From NCBI GenBank assembly GCA_965205365.1, contig CBDBGT010000013.1, positions 1 to 64,000 of the forward strand: 64,000 nt of DNA. Direction: 5' to 3'. Position numbers and translations under genes: made by a program. Below are positions 17,432 through 26,809 of the stretch, in pieces; the stretch's first letter is position 1, and each line of letters begins with the position of its first letter. This DNA comes from JALZUR01 sp965205365. GTDB taxonomy: Bacteria > Bdellovibrionota > Bdellovibrionia > Bdellovibrionales > UBA1609. The notes below the pieces were generated by a model. The model had not been told where the DNA came from. It saw nothing but the letters and a program-made list of their open reading frames with translations, and ran no database searches.

Positions 17432-17815
17432 TTAATAGTTTTTATAGTCTCTCCAGCAAGTGATTACGATAATTTGCTCACCGCTTGGATTAAATGAAAA
17501 AACAATCACGATTTTTCTTGTCTTTAATCTATATCTATAGCTTTCATTTTCAAATTCGCCATCAGAATAGATCTGAGAAGATGATGATTTTAAAGTATTT
17601 AAAGCATCATTAATATTTAATCTGTCGTTGTTAAGCTCTTTTCTGGCGTGATCAGTGAACATCACGCTGCCTTCTCCTCCTTTATATACAATAAATGCGA
17701 CTAATTTTCTAGCTTCTTCTTTTGATAACCGGTCGGCTCTATAATTCTTTTTAGGTATAACATCATTATATAATACAATATCAATAATTAATAATATATC
17801 AACTATTTTTATCAA
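17432..17815 (-). CDS. DUF4258 protein, putative toxin of the pair
   Basis: Up to 127 aa. The C-terminal 75 residues (FTDHARKELNNDRLNINDAL, then GEFENESYRYRLKTRKIVIV and IIVITCWR) are a DUF4258 domain, a small RelE/MqsR-like fold often paired with YgiT-HTH proteins. The N-terminal KKNYRADRLSKEEARKLVAF is a conserved lead-in. The first ~20 residues (MIKIVDILLIIDIVLYND) are hydrophobic and may be an over-extended start, but no later ATG, GTG or TTG exists in frame before it. A ribonuclease role is inferred from relatives only. Confidence 0.7.
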   Translation of the reverse strand: MIKIVDILLIIDIVLYNDVIPKKNYRADRLSKEEARKLVAFIVYKGGEGSVMFTDHARKELNNDRLNINDALNTLKSSSSQIYSDGEFENESYRYRLKTRKIVIVFSFNPSGEQIIVITCWRDYKNY

Positions 17816-18392
17816 ATTAATACAACTTTAAGTACTTAGGTCGATTTAAAAAGCTTACGAACCTGAGTTCGGCGTTACATTCTTTATAAAATAAGTGTTT
17901 AAAGTTTTTGACGCCCCTTGCAATCCCAGAAAACAAAAAAAGCCATAAAATCCTTAGTTCAAACAAAAACGCCAATGACGGCAATTTTAAAAAGGAATTT
18001 TATGACTCAAGATAAGCTTACCACTGTTTTTTGCGCTGTCGATGATTTTTGTATGCATTATGAAAATGTTTATAAAAAACAAGCCTTAGAAAATCGAAAG
18101 CCTTTTAGAGGTACGCCCTCAAATCTAGCAATAAGTGAAGTTATATCAATTTTAATTCTATTTCACCCATGTGGATTTAGAACCTTCAAGCAATTCTATC
18201 TACACTTGAGAGCTTATCACAAAGGGGACTTCCCTTATTTGGTAAGCTACACAAGATTTGTAGAGCTTATCCCCTCAGCACTCATACCTCTTTGTTCTTT
18301 TTTAAAATCACGGTTTGTAAAGTCAACAGGAATCAATTTTATCGACTCTACACCTCTGAGAGTATGTAGAAATAAACGCATTAAAAGGAATA

Positions 18393-18520
18393 AAGTTTTC
18401 AAAGACATAGCTGCAGTTGGAAAGTCTACAATGGGTTGGTTTTTTGGATTTAAACTTCACATTGTCACCAATGAGTTTGGCCATTTGTTATCTGCACAGA
18501 TTACAGCTGGCAATGTTGAT
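18393..18520. repeat. 128-bp target-site duplication, left copy
   Basis: Identical by eye to 20387-20514. It is part of the IS982 transposase gene (from AAGTTTTCAAAGAC to GGCAATGTTGAT) and directly abuts the left inverted repeat of the IS1634-like element. Long direct duplications are a known peculiarity of IS1634. Confidence 0.93.
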
Positions 18521-20386
18521 CCTGACTTCGACACAACACGGCGCATAAAGCTAATAAAATCAAGCGCTTAGATTTTGCTGGGGTCACTACATTTGCTCTT
18601 TAACTAGGCGAATACAGTCCTTTCTCTTAAGGTTTAAAACTTGGTAAATTTTCTTTAAAACAGGAGTAGTCTTAGATACAAGCTCATAAAATCGCCCCGT
18701 ACTAGAGTCTTTTAAAACACTGTACTCATCTCTATTTAACTCCTCTTTAAGATCTAAAAAACTAAACTCTAATTGGTTTTCCTTAATAAGCTTATTTACT
18801 CTACAAACAATTGCATATGCTAGAAAACAAATTCCAATATGAGCCTTAATCCTCTCAGACTTCCAATGAAAAATAGGTCGCATCTTTAAATCTGTCTTAC
18901 TTATTCTAAACGCTTGTTCTATTTTCCACAGCCCTCTATAACGCTCTAAAACTTCAGCTGCAGACTTGTCTTCAAGATTTGTAATGACACCATGAAAACC
19001 ATCCCACTGAGCGTCTCTACTAATCTTACACTTATCAACCTCTACATCCCCCTTAAAAGACTTAAGGTACTTTTTCGTTCCATAATTAGTTATAAGGTCA
19101 CTTGCTTTAAGTTTTCCATCTTTGGCTTTCTTTAAAAGACGAACAATTATCTTTTCCCGGTCAAATGCATCTTTATAAGCTCTTTTATTAGAATACCCAA
19201 CAACAAGCCTTCTTTTCTTGTGCTCAAACTCTCTAACCCACTGCAGTTCATTGCTCACCACATGGGGTTTAAAGTTTTTATGACAGATTTCTTCTTTTAA
19301 ATTCTTTGGTAAAGATTTTAACTTAGCCCCCACAATATAATGAATGTTTTCAGCTTCTAGTAAAACTAAGTTTGCCTCATTAAACATACCTCTATCAGCC
19401 ACAAGGGTAACTTGATTTACATTAAAACGGGTTTTTAAGTTTTTAACTATCTCTATTAATGTGTTGCCCTCATAAGTGTTGCCAGGAAAAAGCTCATAAG
19501 TTACTGGGTGTCCCTGTGAGTTTGTAACCAAGGCGAGAACAACTTGAGTTTCTTTAAACTTAGCATCCTTACTAAAACCATTGGCTCTAAGTTCATCTGA
19601 AGTAAAGCTTTCAAAATATAGCGTTGTGACATCAAAGAACATAACGTCAACCTGGTCATTAAAAAGGTTTAGAGTGGAATTTAAGACTTTTGATTTTAGT
19701 CTTTCTTCGTTTAGAAAAACTCTGTCCATCATACGGTATATCTTATGAAGAGGAAGGGGTTTTGAGAAAACTTTTTTTAAGCTATCTGCTGTTTTTCTTT
19801 TACTCTGCGGCCTAGAGATTCTTGCTAAAACACAATCTTGAAGAATAGAGTTCCACTCATCATCTTTTTTTGTGTTTTTTATGATATCGTTAAAGTTCAT
19901 TTGATTATAAACTTTGCCTAAAACTGTGTGAATGCCTTGGTTAACACGACCTTGCTCAGATAGATTCTTTATATCCACTAGCTCTGGGTTTCTTGTGCTG
20001 GCTTTTTTTGTGCAAGTCGTGGAGTGCACAGTTTCTTCCATTCCAGGAAGGGCTGGGTTTCTTGTGTTTTTTAGCTCTATTATTAAGTCCTGTGCTGCTT
20101 TCTTAATAATGGCTATTTCTCTTGCATCCTTGTGTTGTCCCAGAGTTCTAATGACTTTTTGAATAACTTTATTTTTTACTCGAGTAGATTCAACTATTCT
20201 AATTGAAACACTTCCGTTTGGTTTTTTTACTTCTCGAATAAACATGGCTATTAAAATTACTAGCCTAAAAATACTTGTAAAGAAAAAAAAGGGGTCACTA
20301 CATTTTGAGTTTTAGACTTTTTAACCTTCTCTGGTGCGTATATTTGAACTCAAGAGGGGCTTTTTAACAGGAGTGTCGAAGTCAGG
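18521..20386 (-). mobile_element. IS1634-family element, complete, with a 128-bp target duplication
   Basis: 1866 bp. Perfect 14-bp ends CCTGACTTCGACAC (18521-18534) and its complement (20373-20386). The interior has one intact transposase gene on the minus strand. A second inner repeat, GGGGTCACTACATTT, occurs at both sides (18581-18595 and in inverted frame near 20291-20305 as a direct copy). The flanks are a 128-bp direct duplication of the IS982 target. IS1634 of Mycoplasma is known for unusually long, variable target duplications; this copy shows the same in a different phylum. Confidence 0.92.
18587..20245 (-). CDS. IS1634-family transposase
   Basis: 552 aa, full length. The N-terminus (MFIREVKKPNGSVSIRIVES) is the typical IS1634/IS4-superfamily lead-in. 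A DDE_Tnp_1 (RNase H-like) core follows, with FFDVTTLYFES (first Asp), VADRGMFNE (second Asp) and YRGLWKIEQAFRISKTDLKM, the YREK-like block with the catalytic Glu. LKMRPIFHWKSERIKAHIGI is a strong IS1634 signature. No frameshift or stop. A decayed relative of its 3' end lies at 14958-15055. Confidence 0.93.
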   Translation of the reverse strand: MFIREVKKPNGSVSIRIVESTRVKNKVIQKVIRTLGQHKDAREIAIIKKAAQDLIIELKNTRNPALPGMEETVHSTTCTKKASTRNPELVDIKNLSEQGRVNQGIHTVLGKVYNQMNFNDIIKNTKKDDEWNSILQDCVLARISRPQSKRKTADSLKKVFSKPLPLHKIYRMMDRVFLNEERLKSKVLNSTLNLFNDQVDVMFFDVTTLYFESFTSDELRANGFSKDAKFKETQVVLALVTNSQGHPVTYELFPGNTYEGNTLIEIVKNLKTRFNVNQVTLVADRGMFNEANLVLLEAENIHYIVGAKLKSLPKNLKEEICHKNFKPHVVSNELQWVREFEHKKRRLVVGYSNKRAYKDAFDREKIIVRLLKKAKDGKLKASDLITNYGTKKYLKSFKGDVEVDKCKISRDAQWDGFHGVITNLEDKSAAEVLERYRGLWKIEQAFRISKTDLKMRPIFHWKSERIKAHIGICFLAYAIVCRVNKLIKENQLEFSFLDLKEELNRDEYSVLKDSSTGRFYELVSKTTPVLKKIYQVLNLKRKDCIRLVKEQM

Positions 20387-20514
20387 AAGTTTTCAAAGAC
20401 ATAGCTGCAGTTGGAAAGTCTACAATGGGTTGGTTTTTTGGATTTAAACTTCACATTGTCACCAATGAGTTTGGCCATTTGTTATCTGCACAGATTACAG
20501 CTGGCAATGTTGAT
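20387..20514. repeat. 128-bp target-site duplication, right copy
   Basis: Matches 18393-18520 base for base as far as I can read. It follows the right inverted repeat of the IS1634-like element directly. Lack of divergence implies recent insertion. Confidence 0.93.
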
Positions 20515-20982
20515 GACAGAAAACCTGTTCCTAAGTTGGCAGAGGGTTTATGGGGAAAGCTGTTTGCTGATAAAGGTTATATTTCAAAAAAGTTATTTAA
20601 TGAGCTTTTTGAAAATGGGGTCAAACTGATCACTTCCGTCAGAAAAGGCATGAAGAATAGGTTGATGGAAATGGAGGATAAAATTCTTTTACGAAAGCGC
20701 TCAGTTATTGAGACCATAAATGATCAGCTTAAAAATATTTCTCAAGTAGAGCACTCTAGACACCGTAGTCCTACAAACGCCATGGTTAATATAATTGCAG
20801 GGCTTGTAGCGTATACATTTCAAGAAAAAAAACCAAGAATCAACTGGAGCGCAGAAGAACAAAAATTGATAAACACCGCTCTGATAGTAGCTTAGATCGC
20901 CGAACTCAGGTTACGAAGCTTGCATCAAGTAAATCTCTAAGTAACAAATTTTTAATTTTCTGTTATTTAAACAATGCTAACT

Positions 20983-21254
20983 AACCCGAGTTCGGACTTT
21001 TTAAATCTGATTTAACACTCTATTTTCATGGCACGTATTGCTGGTTTAAAAGGACACAGACAATATGCAGAGCTAATGCTCATAAAAGATTCACTATAAA
21101 GTTTTTTAAGACTTTGATGTCTTGAGTGTTCAATATAAAGCTCTTCTTTTAAAATACTAAAAACAGTGTCAACAATATATCTTTTCCTTAGAAGCAGCTT
21201 ATAAAAGAGAGGAATAAATTTATTTTTCATATTGAATTTAAGATTTGTTATAAT
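20983..21254 (-). mobile_element. 3' fragment of an IS982 element
   Basis: It begins with the IS982 terminal repeat (AACCCGAGTTCGGACTTT) and contains the last ~72 codons of a decayed transposase (21012-21230: MKNKFIPLFYKLLLRKRYIV...EHSRHQSLKKLYSESF). The odd C-terminus SLKKLYSESFMSISSAYC is shared with the remnant at 15147-16007, so both descend from one already degenerate copy. It ends about 18 bp from the stop of the fibre-tip frame. Confidence 0.88.
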
Positions 21255-21271
21255 CTAAACCCTTTTAAGCC

Positions 21272-24200
21272 TCAAAACCTCCGCACACATCGAACGAGGC
21301 GGAGGTAATTCTTACTGCCGGTATAATGCTGATAACCATCTGAGAGTCGCTGGACCCACGCATTATTACTGTTCAACTCTGTAGAAGACCAATAATAGAA
21401 ACCACTATCATTTAAACCTGGAAGAACAGAGCGATTTGTGTACATTAAATTAAGCTCATAACGATTAGGTAAATGCCAATCATCATAACCACCATAAACA
21501 AGCTTATGACAATACCTTGCTGCGGCGTGATAGCCCCCTTGAGACGATAAAGTGATAGCAACAATTACATCTGTATTAGCCGAGCCATAATTTACATCTT
21601 TATTAGTTTCACCATAACCAGTTCCCCAATTTAATGTGTAGTTTTGTAATCCTGGAATATCATACCAATTAGACGAACCACCATTCCACCTTTTAAATAA
21701 ACTATCAGTACCAGAACAAGTCACTGTAAAATCGTTTAATGCATAAGAATTTGTCCCCGAACCTCCTGAAACACTTTCTAATGGAATATCTTCACAACCC
21801 CCAGGGGTGGTCATATAGTGATCTGTTCCACTACCACTGGTTGCACCTGGGCTAAGGCTTCCAAGATAAATTGCTCCACCCTCACACACGGTTCCTGAGG
21901 GGGGGGGGGGGGGGGGGTGAGTGAAGAAGACACAAGACATGGATCATCAACACCTAAAACACTCCACACGCTTCCGTTACAAAACTCCATTTTCTTTTCA
22001 CTATACCTTAAAGTCCCTTCATTTGCACTGCTACAAGCAGTTTCCTCTGTTCCTATTTTTATTCCATTTAAAAGCACAACACTAGATCCACTAATAGACC
22101 CTGTTGCAGCAATATTTCTAGAAGCAAAAACATCACCATCACTGTTTACACTAATTCCCTCATTATCACCGTCTCCACTTAAATAATTTCCATTAAGATG
22201 TATATTCTCTTGAGCCTCACCATTTCCCATATTGTCAGCACTACTTGGTAAGTTTATAAGCTGACTCCCATCTACACTGGGTAACCTTGATAAACCATCA
22301 AGCTTAACAAGGTCATTGCTCCCTGTTCCTGTGTTTAATCTATTTGTATCAATGGTTCCTGAAGTGATTTTACTTCCACTTAAATTTGGTATATCACTTT
22401 CTGATAAACTTAAACCCTCTGTTACCCTTCCCTTAGTGTCCACTCTAACTTTTAAGTAGATTCCTTCACTCACCCCTGTTAATTTTAAACTCGGGTTTGG
22501 ATAAGTTCCACTAAGATCCCCTCCTGCTGATTTTCCTAAAAGACTTGTGTCTTCATCCACCACACATGACCATACATAAACAGGGCCTTCACTCATTTTA
22601 AGCTTCTCATCCACTCCACAACTAGGCACACCTCCAGCATCCATTGCATCACCTAAATTCGTTCCTAAAGATCCTTTAAAATAATCATTTAAAAAATTTG
22701 ACTGTGTTATTTTTTTTAAACTATTTTGGGATACATCGTGAATTAAAACACTGTCTAAACCACTCACTATACTTTCTTCTACAGTTCCATGAATATCCAC
22801 ACTTAAATTCTTGTTGGTGGATAAGTCTCCCCCTCCACTTAATCCACTGTTTAAAACTGTTGCAATTTCTCTAGTTATTGGAACTTTTTTAGAATCAAGC
22901 TCATTAATTGCAGTCTGAACATCTGTGCCTAAAACATTTCCAAAAGGAACGTTGGTCACTTGGTTTGCTCCTACACTCCCTCTATCCCAACCTGTTGACA
23001 CATCCTTACAGTTTCCACCTCTTTCATCACAAATCTCTGTTGCCCTTACTTTTCCAGCAACATCTAATAATGCTTGAGGATTCCTTTTCCCCACTCCAAC
23101 CCTTCCTAATGCATCTACACTAATTCCCTCATTATCACCGTCTCCACTTAAATAATTTCCATTAAGATGTATATTCTCTTGAGCCTCACCATTTCCCATA
23201 TTGTCAGCACTACTTGGTAAATTTATAAGCTGACTTCCATCTACACTTGGTAACCTTGATAAACCATCAAGCTTAACAAGGTCATTACTCCCTGTTCCTG
23301 TGTTTAATCTATTTGTATCAATGGTTCCTGAAGTGATTTTACTTCCACTTAAATTTGGTATATCACTTTCTACTAAACTTAAACCCTCTCTTACCCTTCC
23401 CTTAGTGTCCACTCTAACTTTTGAATAAATTCCCTCACTCACCCCTGTTGATGTTAAAATGGGGTTTGGATAAGTTCCACTAAGATCTCCTCCTGCTGAT
23501 TTTCCTAAAAGACTTGTGTCTTCATCTACATCAGCCACACAAGAATAAGTCACTGTGGCTCCAGAGTTTCTTTGAATCTTTTCCCCACTTGTGCACACAG
23601 GAAGACTGTCTACTCTCATTAACTGACCTAAACTCGTTCCCGTATCTGCCTCTATACCACTTCCTGTTAGTCTTAAACCACTTCCTGCTTTTACTCTTAA
23701 CCTATTTCCATTAAAGTCTAAACCACTAAGAGAGTCTAAATCTATCTCCACACTTCCACTCTTGTTGTATAAACCCCTACCAAGGCTTATGCCTATTCTT
23801 GGATCATTACCACCTGAAGAAGTTAACGGGGGACTCACTAAAACACTTGATACACCTACACTCACTGTGGTTAACACTTCTACACCACTACCGTCCCAGT
23901 ATTTAAGCACCCTAGAATCACTATTGTACCAAGTGGCTCCAGCATTCCCCGCACTCAAAGAACCTAAAAGACTAGCCTCTTCTAAATTCCCATAAGAACC
24001 TAGGGTCATTGTACTCCTCGGGTTTTGCATAATATGACCTGTGTTTAAAACCTCATTTCCATTAAGGTTAAGATCACCTAATAAACTTCCCCCTTGAAGA
24101 GAAAGCTTTGTATCATCAGTTCCTGTTGGAACCACTGAGGCTGGTAAAACTCCTCCTGTGATTTTACTTCCATGGATACCACCTTGAAGATGACTGTTTA

Positions 24201-25035
24201 ATACACCCCCTGTGGCAATTGAAATTGTACCGCTATTTGTAATGGTTCCACCACTTAGACCACTTCCTGTGGTGATGCTGGTCACAGTTCCACTCCCTTG
24301 GCCAACAACGGTGTTTACTGATCCATTGTGGTACATGATTTCATTGGTTGTAGAGTTGTACCAAACATCTCCTGCCTTAGAGTTAAGGGGAGGATTTGAA
24401 AAGCTAGGTAAAGAACTAGCTCCACTAGTGCTTAATGGAGAGTATTGATTAGAATGGCCCTCAATTAAAGCTATAAGCTCTCTTTGGTTTACACCGTTAT
24501 CAAACACAGTTTCTAAATTACTTTGTGTCACACCACTGTTGACTTGAATAAAGTCATGAAGTGTTTTTCCGCCAAGTTTATGAGCATACTGAGCGTAGGG
24601 CACACTTTCAATTGTGTGGTCATTTGTTAGAGTAAGAGGGCCACTGCCGTCATCAAAAGTCATTCTAAGTTTTCTTGTGTCAGTGAGGTTTGGACTGTAT
24701 GAAGAACCAGAGTCACAGTTAAGCCCTGTGATGTTGTTTAAGGAATTGTCTAGGGCTTTAGATAAACTTGTTAAGCCACCATTTCCTGTGGTTGTGCCAG
24801 ACCCAACACTTAGGTTAAACACTCCCTTTGAGTCTGTCATATTAAGGGTGAAGGTTTCTTCATAGAGGAGGCAGTGGTTTAGGGGAGATAGGATTTTAAG
24901 AATAAAGTTAACATTATTGTCTTCTAGGGCTTCTCCATTGGGCTTTATAATTTGACCTTGAAAGACAAAAGACCTTGGCACAGCCAAGGAAGAAAACGTC
25001 CATAATAAAACTGTAAATAAAGTTAAAGCCCTCAT
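21272..25035 (-). CDS. Giant secreted repeat fibre protein with a phase-variable DUF1566 tip
   Basis: As read, a 1074-aa frame runs 25035-21811. Signal peptide MRALTLFTVLLWTFSSLA, then an N-terminal domain (FVFQGQIIKPNGEALEDNN...) shared by Bdellovibrio-type fibre proteins, then a long Gly/Ser/Thr-rich shaft of tail-fibre-like repeats (DLSGTYPNP, SGSKITSGTIDTNRLNTGTG, GNGEAQENIHLNGNYLSGDG). It meets C19 on the coding strand (21899-21917) and then runs about 30 codons in the wrong frame. The other frame after the tract encodes ~210 aa (SGTVCEGGAIYLG to 21272) with DUF1566 marks: YDDWHLPNRYELN, YYWSSTELN, LVRCVRRF. Twenty or 17 Cs give one 1254- or 1253-aa protein. DUF1566 forms the trimeric glycan-binding tip of Legionella Lcl. 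Probably an outer-surface trimeric adhesin; prey or surface target unknown. An SD (AGGATATA) precedes the ATG. Confidence 0.85.
21899..21917. repeat. Homopolymeric G19 tract, candidate phase-variation switch
   Basis: Nineteen consecutive Gs (C on the coding strand) in an otherwise AT-rich window. It encodes prolines between the fibre shaft and the DUF1566 tip. At 19 the tip is out of frame; at 17 or 20 it is in frame. Length as given could be a sequencing or consensus error, since such tracts are unstable in vivo and in reads. Confidence 0.9.
22148..22557 (-). repeat. 410-bp direct repeat inside the fibre gene, copy nearer the tip
   Basis: Near-identical to 23117-23526 with scattered substitutions. 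It encodes the block from DEDTSLLGKSAGGDLSGTYP to NYLSGDGDNEGISV. The offset between copies is exactly 969 bp, or 323 codons. Confidence 0.92.
23117..23526 (-). repeat. 410-bp direct repeat inside the fibre gene, copy nearer the N-terminus
   Basis: Partner of 22148-22557. The spacer between copies encodes a module with LDVAGKVRATEICDERGG, a motif common in tail-fibre-like shafts. Homologous recombination between the copies would remove or duplicate a 323-residue module without a frameshift. Confidence 0.92.
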
Positions 25036-25252
25036 ATTATATCCTATATAAATTCTTATATTTTATACTCTATGTATCGGATAAAGGGCTTAAAAACTTG
25101 AGTAAATTAAGTGATTTTCTTAAGATGATATTAAAGCTTAATGGGTGTAGCTTTTTAGGCTGTGTTTTTAACACAATGTTTTTAAAGAAATGTTTTTTTC
25201 TTATTTTGATACAAAAACAGTAGGAAAAAAATTACTAAAATGAATCGGTTCA

Positions 25253-26722
25253 CCGTTATCTAGAAGGGTGTGATCCATGCCAACAAGCCTAAAGTCCTGA
25301 AAAAGATAAACAAGCTCCCTCCACACAATTAAAATTTGGTTACTAAATAAACTAAATTGTCGGAGGATTAAATGGAGCTATTTGAAAAGTTAATCGTAAA
25401 ATCACTAGGTCTTCAAGGTGTAAAATTAGAAAACTGGGAGGCTTGTGATAAAGAGTTAAAACTAGTCCTTTACGCAAAACAAGATCGTGAAAATGTAGGC
25501 TGTAATCAATGTGGCTGCCAAATATCTCATGTCCATGAGTGGAAGCTTCGAAAAATTAAAGCTTCTCCAATAGGCTCATATGAAGAGGTGTGGATTTACT
25601 TAAAACAGCTTCGAGGGCACTGCTTAATGTGTGATGATAAAGTCAGATCAGCTGGTGTTGATTTTACTCACCCTAATTTTGAAAACTTAACTTACTCACT
25701 TGTAGAAAAAGCAGGACGTCTTTGTGAAGAGATGACTTGTGAGTCAGTTGCTAGAATTTTAAGAATGAACCCCAAGACTGTGTGGAATTTGGATCAGTAC
25801 CGGATGAAGCAAATAAAACCTCTTTTAAGCTATGCTGAAAGAAAGTTAGATTTAGAGCAGATGTCATCTGATGAGGTGCACTTTAGAACTATTTTTGGAA
25901 AGAAGTCTTGTGACAAGAATACGATTAAGTTCATCACAAATTTAGTCTGTACGAAGATGAGAAAGGTGCTCTCAAATGCAATGGGCAGAAAGGGTTCAAG
26001 CTTACTTAATTGTTTAAAGGTATTAACAAAAGAGCAGCTAGATAAGATCAAGTTTTTTGCAGTTGATATGCATGATGCTTTTATTGAGGCTGTGATAGGT
26101 AAATGTGAGAATGCTAAGGTCTGTGTTGATAGGTTCCATGTTGCAGAAGGGCTAAATAATTTTTTTGATGATGTGAGAAAATTTGAGTTTAAAAAAGCTA
26201 AAGAAAATGAAGATAAGTTTTTAATGGATGTGCTAGCACCTCATAAAAGATATATTTTAGTGGAGCGTGAGAAGAATTTATCTAAAGGAGATTTTACTAA
26301 ATTAGAGAGGCTTTTAGATGTGAATAAGAACATTTTTAAAGCTTCAGTTTTAGTTGAGCACTTCCATAAAGTTTTAGATCAAAAGAATGTAAAAGACTTT
26401 AGAAAAGCTCTGGTTCTTTGGTACCGATATGCAAGAGAGTCAAAATTAAAGCCCTTTTTGAAATTTGCAAAAACCTTAAGAAAGTACAGAGGTTACATTG
26501 AAGGATATATTATGTCTGGGCTCACAACAGCAGTAAGTGAAGGCTTAAACAACAAGATTAAAGTGCTTAGAAGGATGGGCTATGGTTACACAAACCCAGA
26601 GTCATTTATGCACAAAATACTGCAGCGATGTGGACTTTTAAACTCAAATTACATCAATACTTCAAGTTGGTACTGGCCACCTCAAATGAGATTGGCACAA
26701 ACTACACCCTTCTAGATAACGG
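25253..26722 (+). mobile_element. ISL3-family insertion sequence, complete
   Basis: 1470 bp, bounded by a perfect 19-bp inverted repeat (25253-25271, CCGTTATCTAGAAGGGTGT, and 26704-26722) with looser similarity further inside. It carries one intact ISL3 transposase. I could not find the 8-bp target duplication expected for ISL3 at the two outer edges, so one flank may have been rearranged. An ISL3 remnant lies directly downstream. Confidence 0.9.
25372..26715 (+). CDS. ISL3-family transposase
   Basis: 447 aa, full length, ATG after CGGAGGATTAA. The N-terminal zinc-ribbon has CNQCGCQ (about 44-50) and HCLMCDDK. A DDE_Tnp_ISL3 domain follows: MSSDEVHFR (first Asp), FFAVDMHDAFIEAV and KVCVDRFHVAEGLNNFFDDV (second Asp region), then SGLTTAVSEGLNNKIKVLRR with the catalytic Glu, and a C-terminal MGYGYTNPESFMHKILQRCG. 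Its end reaches into the right inverted repeat. Apparently intact. Confidence 0.94.
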   Translation: MELFEKLIVKSLGLQGVKLENWEACDKELKLVLYAKQDRENVGCNQCGCQISHVHEWKLRKIKASPIGSYEEVWIYLKQLRGHCLMCDDKVRSAGVDFTHPNFENLTYSLVEKAGRLCEEMTCESVARILRMNPKTVWNLDQYRMKQIKPLLSYAERKLDLEQMSSDEVHFRTIFGKKSCDKNTIKFITNLVCTKMRKVLSNAMGRKGSSLLNCLKVLTKEQLDKIKFFAVDMHDAFIEAVIGKCENAKVCVDRFHVAEGLNNFFDDVRKFEFKKAKENEDKFLMDVLAPHKRYILVEREKNLSKGDFTKLERLLDVNKNIFKASVLVEHFHKVLDQKNVKDFRKALVLWYRYARESKLKPFLKFAKTLRKYRGYIEGYIMSGLTTAVSEGLNNKIKVLRRMGYGYTNPESFMHKILQRCGLLNSNYINTSSWYWPPQMRLAQTTPF

Positions 26723-26809
26723 AGAGGCAAATGAATCCCTTTTGGTGTTATTAATAATGGGTCAATACGCAGAAGTTATGAGCTAAAAGCTTGAGAGAAA
26801 TTTTTAACC

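Larger units (their letters stand above)
18002..20895 (+). pseudogene. IS982 transposase gene interrupted by the IS1634-like element
   Basis: The 5' part is 18002-18520 (start ATG after AAAAAGGAA; MTQDKLTTVFCAVDDF...), containing NFIDSTPLRVCRNKRI and GKSTMGWFFGFKLHIVTNE. The 3' part resumes at 20515 (DRKPVPKLAEGLWGKLFADK...) and ends at 20895 with EHSRHRSPTNAMVN. The two join exactly in frame once the insertion and one copy of the 128-bp duplication are removed, giving about 300 aa with the DDE residues of IS982. In its present state the N-terminal piece ends at 18571 in foreign sequence. Confidence 0.92.
17860..20912 (+). mobile_element. IS982-family element (second type), split by an IS1634-like element
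   Basis: Perfect 14-bp terminal repeats lie at 17860-17873 (AACCTGAGTTCGGC) and 20899-20912. ACG flanks both ends (17857-17859, 20913-20915), a plausible 3-bp target duplication. Without the inserted element and the repeated 128 bp the IS is 1059 bp, normal for IS982. Its transposase differs clearly from that of the intact copy at 52571-53592, so it is a separate IS982 lineage. Confidence 0.92.

Noticed and set aside
18581..20305. GGGGTCACTACATTT copies as the ends of the IS1634-like element
   Set aside because: They lie inside the 14-bp CCTGACTTCGACAC ends, which alone abut the 128-bp duplication.
22148..23526. Repeats as a CRISPR array
   Set aside because: Only two long coding repeats in one open frame, without short spaced units or cas genes.
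22908..24865. Several plus-strand frames of 66-83 codons across the fibre gene
   Set aside because: All are antisense to the repeat shaft, with no homology, and their length is explained by its biased codons.
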